Below, piece after piece: positions 1-8,169 of a stretch of 64,000 bases of DNA. Source of the stretch: Mesorhizobium sp. CU3 (GTDB taxonomy: Bacteria > Pseudomonadota > Alphaproteobacteria > Rhizobiales > Rhizobiaceae); contig NZ_VFWX01000004.1 of NCBI RefSeq assembly GCF_006442965.1, positions 248,001-312,000 of the forward strand, in the 5' to 3' direction. Made by a program: the position numbers and the translations under genes. Numbering within the stretch: the first letter of the stretch is position 1; every line of letters starts with the position of its first letter. The notes beneath the pieces were generated by a model. That model worked only from the letters and a program-made list of their open reading frames with translations. It was not told where the DNA came from and did not search any database.

Positions 1-250
1 TCGAACGGTTGTGCTCCGGGGTGACGAACAGCACGGCATCGACCCCGAGCAGTTTCTTGCGCATATCCAGCCAGGCCTGCGGAGCGGCATCCTCCAGATC
101 CGCGTTGTAGAGCGGCAGCTCGCCAATCGCGAACATCTCGATGTCGAGCGATTTAGGCGCAAGCTCGATCAGGGCGTTGGAAAGCCGCCTGCTTATTCCC
201 TGCTCCCGTAGGCTTCCGGGAAACAATCCGACTTTGCGTTGGCCAGGCAT
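1..250 (-). CDS. NADPH-dependent FMN reductase (partial, C-terminus outside window)
   Basis: The first 83 residues of a flavodoxin-like reductase are encoded, starting at an ATG at 250. The N-terminus has the FMN phosphate-binding loop GSLREQGISRRL (residues 12-23) and a PLYNADLED segment, then VTPEHN near the window edge. This pattern is typical of the ChrR/YieF and azobenzene reductase-like NADPH:FMN reductases, which reduce quinones, chromate or flavins in the cytoplasm. The substrate cannot be told from the fragment. The gene runs off the left end, away from its neighbours. Confidence 0.85.
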   Translation of the reverse strand, partial: MPGQRKVGLFPGSLREQGISRRLSNALIELAPKSLDIEMFAIGELPLYNADLEDAAPQAWLDMRKKLLGVDAVLFVTPEHNRS

Positions 251-476
251 TTCAAATGTCCCTCAAATGCAGGCACGCTTGCGACGGCGAGGAACGGGCT
301 ATCACGCGCCGGCGGACAACCGGCGCGCAACACCAAATCATTTCCAAAAAGCCGCCGCACGTGCTATTTCAACGTCGCGCAAATGAAATATCAGAAGAAT
401 TTCATAAGCTCAACCCCAATCGATTGCGGCGGCGCCGGCAGCGTGCACGCCCTCACGACAACCCGCAGAGGCGACC

Positions 477-797
477 ATGTTCGACAACAAGACCATTCGG
501 ATTTCCTATGACAACGGCGCCGTCTACCGCGTCACCTATCTGCCCGGCAGCCGTCTTCGCTGGACGTGCCTGGAGGGGCAGGACAAGGGCAATTCAGCCG
601 AAGAAAGCTACAACGCGATCGAGATCGCGCCCGACATCTGGTTCGTGCATTGGATGGAAGCCGACGGCATCGCCGTCACCCAGGTCGCCCAGCCTGAGGC
701 GGCAGTGATCAACACCACCATCATCATTCCGGCCAACCTGGTTGGAGGCGAAAAGCCGCTCGGCCTCGTGCTTTCGGGGACGATTGCCCAGGAGTAA
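477..797 (+). CDS. MoaF-like small calycin-fold protein
   Basis: The product has 106 residues and no signal peptide. It follows the pattern of the MoaF domain: ISYDNGAVYRVTY near residue 8, LRWTCLEGQDKG near 26, then APDIWFVHWMEADG near 51. MoaF was named from molybdenum cofactor loci, but the domain is a lipocalin-like barrel also found in stand-alone proteins of unknown role. No molybdenum cofactor gene lies nearby, so a role in cofactor synthesis is unlikely. The ATG at 477 follows a purine-rich GAGGCGACC. A GC-rich inverted repeat without a T-tract follows at about 819-850. Function unknown. Confidence 0.7.
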   Translation: MFDNKTIRISYDNGAVYRVTYLPGSRLRWTCLEGQDKGNSAEESYNAIEIAPDIWFVHWMEADGIAVTQVAQPEAAVINTTIIIPANLVGGEKPLGLVLSGTIAQE

Positions 798-993
798 CTC
801 ACCCCGCTATCGAGATCGCTGCCGCAGACCTGAAGCCGGCGGCAGCGATTGGATGAGTTCGAGCAATCGACGGATACCCAAGACTGCCCATGCGCCAGGG
901 TCCGGATCGCTGAGCGACCGGGCCCGATAGCGAGCCGTCAGGGTCGAGCGGCCATCAGCGGGCCGCTCATATCATCCACAGCCGACTATCTGC

Positions 994-2535
994 TTATGCT
1001 CCGAGCAGCTTGCGCCACGGCGTCTCGTCGCCCCAGTTGATGGCCACGCTCTGCCTGCGCATGTAGGATTTCCAGGATTCCGATCCGCTCGCGCGACCGC
1101 CGCCCGTTTCCTTCTCGCCGCCGAAGGCCGCGCCGATATCGGCGCCGGTCGTGCCCATGTTCACCTTGGCGATGCCGCAGTCGCTGCCGCGCGACGACAG
1201 GAAGGCCTCGATGTTGCGGATGTTGGTGCTCTGGATGCCCGACGCCAGCCCCTGAGGGACGTCGTTGTGCAGCTCCAGCGCCTCCTCGAAACTGTCGTAC
1301 TCGATGACGTAGAGGATCGGCGCGAACGTCTCGTGCTGAACGCAAGGCCAATGGTTCTTGGCCATGATGATCGTCGGCTCGACATAGTATCCGGGACCCG
1401 GCAGCACGTTGCCGCCGTAGACGACTTCGCCGCCAAGTTCCTTGGCTTCCGCGACAGCCTTCCTGAACTCCTCGATCGCCGGCTTGTCGATCAGCGGACC
1501 GATCAGGTTGCCGGGCACGAACGGGTCGCCGATCTTCACCTTGGCGTAGGCCTTCTTCAGACCCTCGACGATTTCCTTGGTGCGGCTCTTGTGGACGATA
1601 AGGCGTCGCGTGCTCGTGCAGCGCTGGCTGGTGGTGCCAAGCGCGCCGAACGTGACCGCGGCGATGGTGAGTTCGAATTCCGCGCTTTCGTCGACGATGC
1701 AGGCGTTGTTGCCCGAGCATTCGAGGATGTGGCGGCGGCCGAGATCATTGGCAAGGATCGAGGAGACGCGGCGGCCGATCTTGCTCGAACCGGTGAAGGA
1801 TATGACCCGGACCCGCTTGTCGCTGACCAGCGACTCCGAGACCTGCTCGTCGCCAGGCACGACGATCGAGAAAATCCCTTCATAGCCCAATTCGTTCATC
1901 GCCTGGTTGCACAGATGCTGCAGGGCGATCGCGGGCAAAGCCACCTTGGGGCTAGGCTTCCAGACGACCGTGTTGCCGCAGATCGCCGCGATGAAGGCAT
2001 TCCAGGACCACGGCGCTGCCGGAAAATTATAGGCGGTGATGATACCGACGACGCCGAGCGGCAGCCACTGGTCGTACATGCGATGATCGTTGCGCTGCGA
2101 CTGCATGGTGAAGCCGTAGAGCATGCGGGACTGGCCGACCGCGAACTTCGCCATGTCGATCATTTCGCCGATCTCGCCCTTGCCCTCGACGAGCGATTTT
2201 CCCGTCTCGAGCGACAGCAGGGCGCCCAGCGCTTCCTTGTTCTGCTCGAGGAGTTCGCCAATGCGGCCGACGAGTTCGCCCCGCTTCGGCGCCGGAACCG
2301 ACCGCCAGCTCTTGTAGGCGCGTTCGGCGACGTCGATCGCCTTCTTCATGTCGTCCTGGGTGGCGGGCGTGATGCTTGCGATCGGCTGCTCCGTCGCCGG
2401 GTTGATCGATGGGAAAGCGTTTGCAGGATCGGCCTTGGACCAGCCGTCACGGCCGCTGCAGGCACCGGGATTGACCTCTGAAATACCAAGCGTTTCCAAT
2501 ATCTGCTTGGCGCCGGCGGGAACCTTGAGGTTCAT
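994..2535 (-). CDS. ALDH7-type aldehyde dehydrogenase (aminoadipate-semialdehyde dehydrogenase-like)
   Basis: This 513-residue NAD(P)-dependent aldehyde dehydrogenase resembles the ALDH7A1/AmaB (antiquitin) group. It has the NAD-binding FTGSSKIG loop (248-255), a LECSGNNA segment carrying the likely general base Glu272, and GTTSQRCTSTRR with catalytic Cys306. The 34-residue Glu-Cys spacing is normal. The usual LGGNNA has changed to CSGNNA, which is unusual. Family members oxidise alpha-aminoadipic semialdehyde or piperideine-6-carboxylate in lysine breakdown. Here the gene lies 36 bp downstream of a flavin reductase and a hydroxylase in the same orientation, so an aldehyde from that pathway is an alternative substrate. 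The family call is firm; the substrate is open. Confidence 0.85.
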   Translation of the reverse strand: MNLKVPAGAKQILETLGISEVNPGACSGRDGWSKADPANAFPSINPATEQPIASITPATQDDMKKAIDVAERAYKSWRSVPAPKRGELVGRIGELLEQNKEALGALLSLETGKSLVEGKGEIGEMIDMAKFAVGQSRMLYGFTMQSQRNDHRMYDQWLPLGVVGIITAYNFPAAPWSWNAFIAAICGNTVVWKPSPKVALPAIALQHLCNQAMNELGYEGIFSIVVPGDEQVSESLVSDKRVRVISFTGSSKIGRRVSSILANDLGRRHILECSGNNACIVDESAEFELTIAAVTFGALGTTSQRCTSTRRLIVHKSRTKEIVEGLKKAYAKVKIGDPFVPGNLIGPLIDKPAIEEFRKAVAEAKELGGEVVYGGNVLPGPGYYVEPTIIMAKNHWPCVQHETFAPILYVIEYDSFEEALELHNDVPQGLASGIQSTNIRNIEAFLSSRGSDCGIAKVNMGTTGADIGAAFGGEKETGGGRASGSESWKSYMRRQSVAINWGDETPWRKLLGA

Positions 2536-2571
2536 GTTGCAACTCCTGTCCTTGGGTTGTTGCGCTGTGGT

Positions 2572-3111
2572 TCAGGCGTCGTGCTTCAACGTTCCGAAGG
2601 CGCCACCGCTGTAGAGCAGCGGAGCGCCCTCGGGCCCGAACGACACATGCTTGATTTCTCCGATGATGACGCCGTGCGACGGTGTCACGAACATCTCGTC
2701 GACCATGCAGTCGAAGCCGACTAGGGCATCGGTCAGAACCGGCGCGCCCGCGTCGAGGCGCGTCCAGTCATGGCCGGTGAAGCGGTCGTGCTCGCCTATA
2801 TCCGTCATGTTGGCGAAGCGCTTGGCGAGTTCGATATGGCGATGGGCGAGCACGCTGACGCCCATCCGACGGGAATTGAGGATATAGCCGAATGTTCGTC
2901 CAACGACGTTGACGCAGGCAAGCAGCCGCGGCGGCTCTCCCGACAGCGAGCAGACGGCCGTCGCGGTGAGACCATGCAAGCCGCCCTCATGCGCCGTGGT
3001 GACGATGTTGACCGCACCCGTCAGCCTACGCATACCCTTGCGGAAATGTTCGACCGAAACGGGAAAGCTCCGCGGGATTGCACTCTCGTCCAGCGGTGCG
3101 GCATCGCTCAT
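2572..3111 (-). CDS. Flavin reductase of a two-component monooxygenase (HpaC-like)
   Basis: The product has 179 residues with a flavin reductase-like split-barrel domain. TGAVNIVTT (31-39), the GLTATAVCSLSGEPPRLL stretch (47-64) and a late HGVIIGEI segment fit HpaC, the NADH:flavin oxidoreductase that hands reduced flavin to HpaB-type oxygenases. Its start codon overlaps the stop of the upstream hydroxylase gene by 4 bp, so the two are probably translationally coupled and form one enzyme system. A short N-terminal extension before residue 18 is not part of the domain. Confidence 0.88.
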   Translation of the reverse strand: MSDAAPLDESAIPRSFPVSVEHFRKGMRRLTGAVNIVTTAHEGGLHGLTATAVCSLSGEPPRLLACVNVVGRTFGYILNSRRMGVSVLAHRHIELAKRFANMTDIGEHDRFTGHDWTRLDAGAPVLTDALVGFDCMVDEMFVTPSHGVIIGEIKHVSFGPEGAPLLYSGGAFGTLKHDA

Positions 3112-4577
3112 TCGGCCGCCTCACGCTGACCGCCCCGCCGCGAGTAGCTGCCGAGCAATTCGTCGACCATGCCCTTGGCATTGTCCCAGTCGAAAGCGCC
3201 GAAGACGCGCATCAGCGCGGCGAAATGCGGGCCATTGTAGAACATCTCATACTGGGTGTGACGCGAACCGAACTCCGAGCCCAGCGCGTCCCAGGCCAGC
3301 TTCATGACCTTGACGCGTTCCTCGGGAGAGGCGGTCGACGAATACTGGGTCTTGTTGATCAGCGCCGCCATTTCCGGATTGTCGAAATCCTCGACGCCCG
3401 ACGGCAGCATGATGACGCCGCCGCCGGCGAGCTTGCGGATGGCGGTGATGAATGAGGGATAGAGCTCCTGGCTGTAGGCCTGCGTGGTGTAGATCTGCAG
3501 CTGGCGCGGGATGAAATAGCCGTTCCGCTCGATCGGATCATGCAGCAGCGAACGGAACATGCCGTCGATGACCATAGCCTGCGAGGCGAGATTGCCGAGC
3601 GATTCCTGGATGGCTGGGAAGTTGATGACGCCGGTCGTTTCCGCGATGCGGCGGGCGAGCCCGGCCAGGAACTTGAGCTTGACCGAATAGCGCGCCTGGC
3701 TCTGCGTGTTCATCAGGATCTCGGCGCCTGTCGCGTGGAACTGCGCGCGGCACATCGATGTCTTCTTGTAGACGAAGACGCGATCCCACGGAACCTTGAC
3801 GTCCTCGAAATAGACCACGGCATCGTTCTCGTCGAAGCGCGAGGCCAGCGGATTGTCGAACTGCGAATGCGCGGCCTCTTCATAGGACTTGCGCGAGAGT
3901 ATCTTGACGCCCTTGGTGGCCAGCGGCAGTGCGAAGGACAGCGCGTAGATGTCGTCGACACCCTCCTTGAGCGGGTTCTGAACGCCGACGAGGACCTCCT
4001 CCGCGAGCGGAGCCGATGTGCCAAGCATCTTGGCGCCGCGCACGGTGATGCCTTCCGCATCCTCATCGACCACGCCCAAGCTATGGTACTTGTCTTCGTG
4101 CTCGCTCGCCAGCTTCGACCTGTCGCCCTGGGGATTGACGATCGTATAGGTCATGGCGAGGTCGCGGTCGCGCGCATATTCATAATAGCCGCGCAGCGCG
4201 TCGGCCCGCTTCTTGTCGTAGTCCTCGAAGACGTCGATATGCGTGACCATGCCGGTGATGGCCGCCGGAACGTGATCTGGGGAGCGGCCGAGCCAGCCAT
4301 AGCTCTGCGCTGCCCAGGCCTGCGCCGCCAGCCCGCGCTTGATCAGTTTCTCGCGGCTGTCGGGCAGCTCCCAGGAGCGGTTGACCTGCTTTCCCGTCGG
4401 CGTCGTGAAGGTCATCTCATCCTGGTGCGCAGCCTGGTAGTCGTAAAGCTTCGCGGCCGAGCGCACGGCGTTTCGGAACGCCGGATGATCGACGTGGTTT
4501 TCGACAAGCTTTCCATCGATGAATATCTGGCGCCCGTCACGCAGGCTCTGAATGTAGTCGCTTCCCGTACGTGCCAT
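3108..4577 (-). CDS. FADH2-dependent aromatic hydroxylase, HpaB family (4-hydroxyphenylacetate 3-hydroxylase-like)
   Basis: This 489-residue protein has the acyl-CoA dehydrogenase-like fold of the 4-hydroxyphenylacetate 3-monooxygenase family: an N-terminal helical part starting TGSDYIQSLRDGR, a central barrel with ITVRGAKMLGTSAP (near 180), and a C-terminal helical bundle with QIYTTQAYSQELYP. It is a cytosolic oxygenase that uses reduced FAD to hydroxylate a phenolic or related ring. It is first in a leftward run with the reductase and an aldehyde dehydrogenase. HpaB relatives also act on chlorophenols, nitrophenols and pyrrole-2-carboxylate, and the sequence alone does not settle the substrate. 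Confidence 0.87.
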   Translation of the reverse strand: MARTGSDYIQSLRDGRQIFIDGKLVENHVDHPAFRNAVRSAAKLYDYQAAHQDEMTFTTPTGKQVNRSWELPDSREKLIKRGLAAQAWAAQSYGWLGRSPDHVPAAITGMVTHIDVFEDYDKKRADALRGYYEYARDRDLAMTYTIVNPQGDRSKLASEHEDKYHSLGVVDEDAEGITVRGAKMLGTSAPLAEEVLVGVQNPLKEGVDDIYALSFALPLATKGVKILSRKSYEEAAHSQFDNPLASRFDENDAVVYFEDVKVPWDRVFVYKKTSMCRAQFHATGAEILMNTQSQARYSVKLKFLAGLARRIAETTGVINFPAIQESLGNLASQAMVIDGMFRSLLHDPIERNGYFIPRQLQIYTTQAYSQELYPSFITAIRKLAGGGVIMLPSGVEDFDNPEMAALINKTQYSSTASPEERVKVMKLAWDALGSEFGSRHTQYEMFYNGPHFAALMRVFGAFDWDNAKGMVDELLGSYSRRGGQREAAE

Positions 4578-4633
4578 GCAGCAAATGCTCCCCTGTAAGC
4601 TCGCTATTTTGGGTCAGCATAGGGAAAGCACAG

Positions 4634-4643
4634 TGATATATCA
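4634..4643. promoter_or_regulatory. Palindrome in divergent hydroxylase / FAD synthetase promoter region
   Basis: TGATATATCA is a perfect 10-bp palindrome in the 158-bp region between the leftward hydroxylase gene and the rightward FAD synthetase gene. Position and symmetry suit an operator for a dimeric regulator. No regulator gene lies next to it, so the binding protein is unknown. Confidence 0.3.
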
Positions 4644-4735
4644 AGCGAATTTCACGGTTGCATCAGTTTCGCATCGCACGTACTCTGCGATCAGGAAGCG
4701 TGCGTTCGCAACAAGGTCGAATGTGGAGGGATACC

Positions 4736-5629
4736 ATGCTCCCCAGCGATGTCCATCAAGCCGCAGATCTCGCCTGGCATCCCGACTTCGATCACGTCTT
4801 GCTGGCCCCGCCGGGTTGCGCAAAGCCCCGCCACACCACGATCGTGACCGACAGCAACCGCGTCCCGGACTATCTGTACGGCAGCGTGCTGATGCTCGGC
4901 AATTTCGATGGACTGCATGTCGGCCATCAACGGCTCCTCGATCTGGCCCGCCGAACCGCAGCCTTGATGGGTGCGCCGGTCGGCGTCATGTCGTGCGAGC
5001 CGCATCCGCGGCAATTCTTCAATCCGGAACTGGTCGGTTTTCGTCTTTCAAGCATTGAGGCGAAGACGGTATGTTTTGGCCGCTTAGGCATCGACATGTT
5101 CTTCATGCCGAAATTCGACCGCTCCTTCGCGGACCTCTCGCCGAGCGAGTTCGTTGCGCGGATCCTCGTCCGCCAGCTCGGCGTGCGGTCGGTGGTGGTC
5201 GGGCCTGATTTTTGCTTCGGCAGCGCCCGGGCCGGGGATGTGAGCCTGCTCGAGCAGCTCGGGCGCGCGGCCGGCTTCACCGTGCTGACGGTTCCCGAGC
5301 ACACAGTGTCGGGGGAGCGGGTGTCATCGACGCTTGTCCGCCGATGGATGGCGGCCGGATTGCTCGACAAGGTATCTGCCGCCCTCGGCGACAATTGGCT
5401 TCTGCCTGCCACGGTCGGCGTCGGCGGGTCTCTGTCGTTCGATGCCGCGTCCCTGCGGCCTCCGCATGGCGCTTACGATGCCAATGTCTGGACATCTTCC
5501 GGCGACCCGATCGGAAGGTACCGTATCGACCTGTCGGACCAATCGGCGCGGCTCCTCACGACCGTCGAGAAGCCCTTCCGATGCCTTTTGAGCGGCTGGG
5601 AAAACGTGGCCGGAACAGCGACCGGCTAG
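4736..5629 (+). CDS. FAD synthetase-like protein (RibF N-terminal domain, C-terminal kinase domain degenerate)
   Basis: The product has 298 residues from the ATG at 4736, chosen because GTGGAGGG lies just upstream. The nucleotidyltransferase part is clear: GNFDGLHVGHQ (55-65), VVGPDFCFGSARAGD near 165-179, and SSTLVRR near 204-210, matching the FMN adenylyltransferase half of RibF. The last 90 or so residues sit where the riboflavin kinase domain would be but show no recognisable kinase motifs. It probably makes FAD from FMN and ATP. Its place divergent from an FADH2-dependent hydroxylase suggests a pathway-dedicated paralogue of the housekeeping RibF, which would be elsewhere. Confidence 0.75.
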   Translation: MLPSDVHQAADLAWHPDFDHVLLAPPGCAKPRHTTIVTDSNRVPDYLYGSVLMLGNFDGLHVGHQRLLDLARRTAALMGAPVGVMSCEPHPRQFFNPELVGFRLSSIEAKTVCFGRLGIDMFFMPKFDRSFADLSPSEFVARILVRQLGVRSVVVGPDFCFGSARAGDVSLLEQLGRAAGFTVLTVPEHTVSGERVSSTLVRRWMAAGLLDKVSAALGDNWLLPATVGVGGSLSFDAASLRPPHGAYDANVWTSSGDPIGRYRIDLSDQSARLLTTVEKPFRCLLSGWENVAGTATG

Positions 5630-5694
5630 AGGGCCGTATCCGCGAAACAGCTTGTTCTCATTGCATGACTTTCGCGGCTGGCGACTGCCGGCCG

Positions 5695-5726
5695 CTTGAC
5701 AATGAACTATATATTTAACATGTTAA
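5695..5726 (+). promoter_or_regulatory. Candidate promoter and operator upstream of gabD
   Basis: A -35-like CTTGACA starts at 5695. About 17 bp later the -10 region overlaps the perfect 12-bp palindrome TTAACATGTTAA (5715-5726). A palindrome over the -10 box is a common repressor arrangement, and the form suits MarR-type regulators such as those of homoprotocatechuate clusters. The regulator itself is not visible nearby. Confidence 0.45.
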
Positions 5727-5766
5727 TGAATTATCTCGCCGAACGCGCCGCTGGAGACGCAAGACC

Positions 5767-7221
5767 ATGAACCTTCGCGACACCTCCCTTTTCCGCCAGG
5801 CCGCTCTCGTCGGCGAGGATTGGATCGAAGCCGAGGGGAGAGCCGCCATCAGCGTCCTCAACCCCGCGACCGGCGAAGTCATGGGCCGCGTGCCCAGGCT
5901 TGGCGCCGCGGAGACCAGCCTGGCAATCGCCGCCGCAGCACGCTCGCAGAGGCAGTGGGCGGCAAGGACCGCCAAGGAGCGCTCGGCGGTGCTGCGCCGC
6001 TGGTTCGAAATGATGGTTGAAAACAAGGACGATCTGGGCCGTATCCTGACGGCCGAGCAGGGCAAACCGCTGCCGGAGGCGACAGGAGAAATTCTTTACG
6101 GCGCAAGCTTCGTCGAATGGTTCGCCGAAGAGGCCCGGCGCATTTACGGTGACATCGTGCCCGGCCACCAGCCGGACAAGCGCATACTCGTGATGAAACA
6201 GCCGATCGGCGTCGTGGCGGCCATCACCCCCTGGAACTTCCCGAACGCGATGATAACGCGCAAGGCCGGGCCGGCGCTTGCGGCCGGCTGCGCGATGGTG
6301 CTCAAGCCGGCTTCGCAAACGCCTTTTTCGGCAATCGCCCTCGCGGTTCTGGCGGAACGCGCCGGCCTGCCGAAAGGCCTGTTCAGCGTGATCACCGGAT
6401 CGGCCAGCGAGATTGGCGCCGAGATGACGGCGAACGCTACGGTGCGGAAACTGACCTTCACCGGCTCGACCGAGATTGGCGCGGAGCTTTACAAGCAGAG
6501 CGCACCGACCATCAAGAAACTCGGCCTGGAACTGGGCGGCAATGCGCCCTTCATCGTCTTTGACGATGCCGATCTCGACGCGGCCGTGGAAGGCGCCCTC
6601 ATCGCCAAGTTCCGGAACAACGGCCAGACCTGCGTCTGCGCCAATCGCCTTTATGTCCAGGACGGAGTCTACGACGCCTTCACCGCCAAGCTTGCCGGCG
6701 CCGTCGCCAAGCTCAAGACCGGCAACGGCTTTGACGAAGGCGTGGTATTAGGCCCGCTCATCGACCAGGCGGCGCTCGACAAGGTTGAAGAGCATATTGC
6801 CGACGCCACGGCGAAAGGAGCCCGTATCGTCCAGGGCGGCAAACGCCACGCACTGGGCGGAACCTTTTTCGAGGCGACGGTGCTTGCGGACGTCAACGCC
6901 GGCATGGCCGTCGCCCGCGAAGAAACCTTCGGCCCCGTCGCGCCGCTGTTCCGCTTCAAGGACGAGGCCGATGTCATCGACCAGGCCAACGACACCGAGT
7001 TCGGCCTTGCTTCCTATTTCTACGCCAAGGATCTCTCCCGCGTCTTCCGTGTCGCCGAGGCGCTCGAATACGGCATGGTCGGTGTCAACACGGGACTGAT
7101 TTCCACGGCCGAAGCGCCCTTCGGAGGTGTCAAGCTTTCCGGCCTGGGCCGCGAAGGATCCAGATACGGCATCGAGGAATTCACCGAGATCAAATACGTT
7201 TGCCTCGGCGGGATAGCGTGA
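5767..7221 (+). CDS. gabD: NAD(P)-dependent succinate-semialdehyde dehydrogenase
   Basis: This 484-residue aldehyde dehydrogenase matches GabD in length and motifs: TPWNFPNAMITRK (154-166), FTGSTEIG (231-238), LELGGNAPFIV with Glu255, and GQTCVCANR with catalytic Cys289 and the neighbouring Cys291 typical of GabD. It oxidises succinate semialdehyde to succinate for the TCA cycle. An aldolase gene of the HpaI type follows 74 bp later in the same direction; HpaI-type cleavage yields pyruvate and succinate semialdehyde, so the two steps fit together. The ATG follows GGAGACGCAAGACC. Confidence 0.92.
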   Translation: MNLRDTSLFRQAALVGEDWIEAEGRAAISVLNPATGEVMGRVPRLGAAETSLAIAAAARSQRQWAARTAKERSAVLRRWFEMMVENKDDLGRILTAEQGKPLPEATGEILYGASFVEWFAEEARRIYGDIVPGHQPDKRILVMKQPIGVVAAITPWNFPNAMITRKAGPALAAGCAMVLKPASQTPFSAIALAVLAERAGLPKGLFSVITGSASEIGAEMTANATVRKLTFTGSTEIGAELYKQSAPTIKKLGLELGGNAPFIVFDDADLDAAVEGALIAKFRNNGQTCVCANRLYVQDGVYDAFTAKLAGAVAKLKTGNGFDEGVVLGPLIDQAALDKVEEHIADATAKGARIVQGGKRHALGGTFFEATVLADVNAGMAVAREETFGPVAPLFRFKDEADVIDQANDTEFGLASYFYAKDLSRVFRVAEALEYGMVGVNTGLISTAEAPFGGVKLSGLGREGSRYGIEEFTEIKYVCLGGIA

Positions 7222-7295
7222 TCGGAAACCCGTTGCTGCGCCCGAAACACCGGGTCGCGAGTTCTACCTCCCTTTGATGATGCCGAGTGATTGAG

Positions 7296-8102
7296 ATGCC
7301 TGCTCCTCGTAACCTGTTCAAGCACGCCCTAAGGGAGGGACGCGCCCAGATTGGTCTCTGGCAGGCCCTGGCCAGCCCCTACACTGTCGAGATCTGCGCC
7401 GGGGCGGGCTACGACTGGCTGCTGCTCGACGCCGAGCATGCGCCTAACGACCTGCCGCTGCTGGTTTCGCAGTTGCAGGCGATGAAGGGAGCGTCCTGCC
7501 AGCCGATCATCCGCCCGCCGGTCGGCGAGCCCTGGATCCTGAAGCAGCTGCTCGACATTGGCGCCCAGTCGCTTCTGGTGCCGATGATCGAAAGCGGAGC
7601 CCAGGCGGAAGCGATGGTCAGGGCCCTACGCTATCCGCCTCACGGCATCCGCGGCGTGGGCGCAGCCCTGGCCCGCGCGTCGGCGTTCAACCGCATCCCC
7701 GACTACCTGCAGACGGCCAATGCCGAGATCTGCCTGCTGCTGCAGGTGGAAAGCCGCGCCGGCCTGACGGCGCTGGACGACATCGCCTCCACCGAAGGCG
7801 TCGACGGCGTGTTCATCGGGCCGGCCGATCTGGCGGCCGACATGGGTTTTCTCGGGCGGCCGGGCGCCCCCGAGGTCCAGGCGGAGGTGGAGAAGTCGCT
7901 GCTCAGGATTCGCTCGCACGGCAAGGCCGCCGGCATCCTCATCGGCGATCTCAACCTGGCTAGGCGCTACCTCGATCTTGGGGCGACTTTCGTTGCGATC
8001 GGCAACGACGTCACGCTGCTCGCCAATGCAACTTCGAAGCTATTGGCGGATTTCCGCGCCACGGGATCCAAGACCGCGACCTCGGAAGCGCAAGTCTACT
8101 GA
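7296..8102 (+). CDS. hpaI: HpaI-type class II aldolase (4-hydroxy-2-oxoheptanedioate aldolase-like)
   Basis: The product has 268 residues from the ATG at 7296; an in-frame GTG at 7287 is an alternative. The HpcH/HpaI aldolase fold is clear: LLLDAEHAPND with His48, Arg73 in IIRPP, VPMIESG, metal-ligand Glu152 in QVESRAGL, and FIGPADLAADMG with Asp178. These match the catalytic and metal-binding residues of HpaI. The enzyme splits 4-hydroxy-2-oxoheptanedioate into pyruvate and succinate semialdehyde, which GabD next door can use. Related aldolases act on 2-keto-3-deoxy sugar acids, so the substrate is likely but not certain. Confidence 0.85.
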   Translation: MPAPRNLFKHALREGRAQIGLWQALASPYTVEICAGAGYDWLLLDAEHAPNDLPLLVSQLQAMKGASCQPIIRPPVGEPWILKQLLDIGAQSLLVPMIESGAQAEAMVRALRYPPHGIRGVGAALARASAFNRIPDYLQTANAEICLLLQVESRAGLTALDDIASTEGVDGVFIGPADLAADMGFLGRPGAPEVQAEVEKSLLRIRSHGKAAGILIGDLNLARRYLDLGATFVAIGNDVTLLANATSKLLADFRATGSKTATSEAQVY

Positions 8103-8107
8103 CCATT

Positions 8108-8142
8108 GATGGCGAGGGTACCATGTGGTCGCCCTCGCCATC
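8108..8142. terminator. Stem-loop between convergent genes
   Basis: GATGGCGAGGG (8108-8118) pairs perfectly with CCCTCGCCATC (8132-8142) across a 13-nt loop. It starts 6 bp after the aldolase gene and lies before the end of the convergent binding-protein gene. There is no T-tract on either side, so it may be an mRNA-stabilising or weak bidirectional terminator hairpin. Confidence 0.5.
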
Positions 8143-8169
8143 AGAAAGACCAGCGATCGACGCTGCAAG

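Noticed and set aside
819..850. GC-rich inverted repeat after the MoaF-like gene as a terminator
   Set aside because: No T-tract follows, and the loop is long; not strong enough to list.
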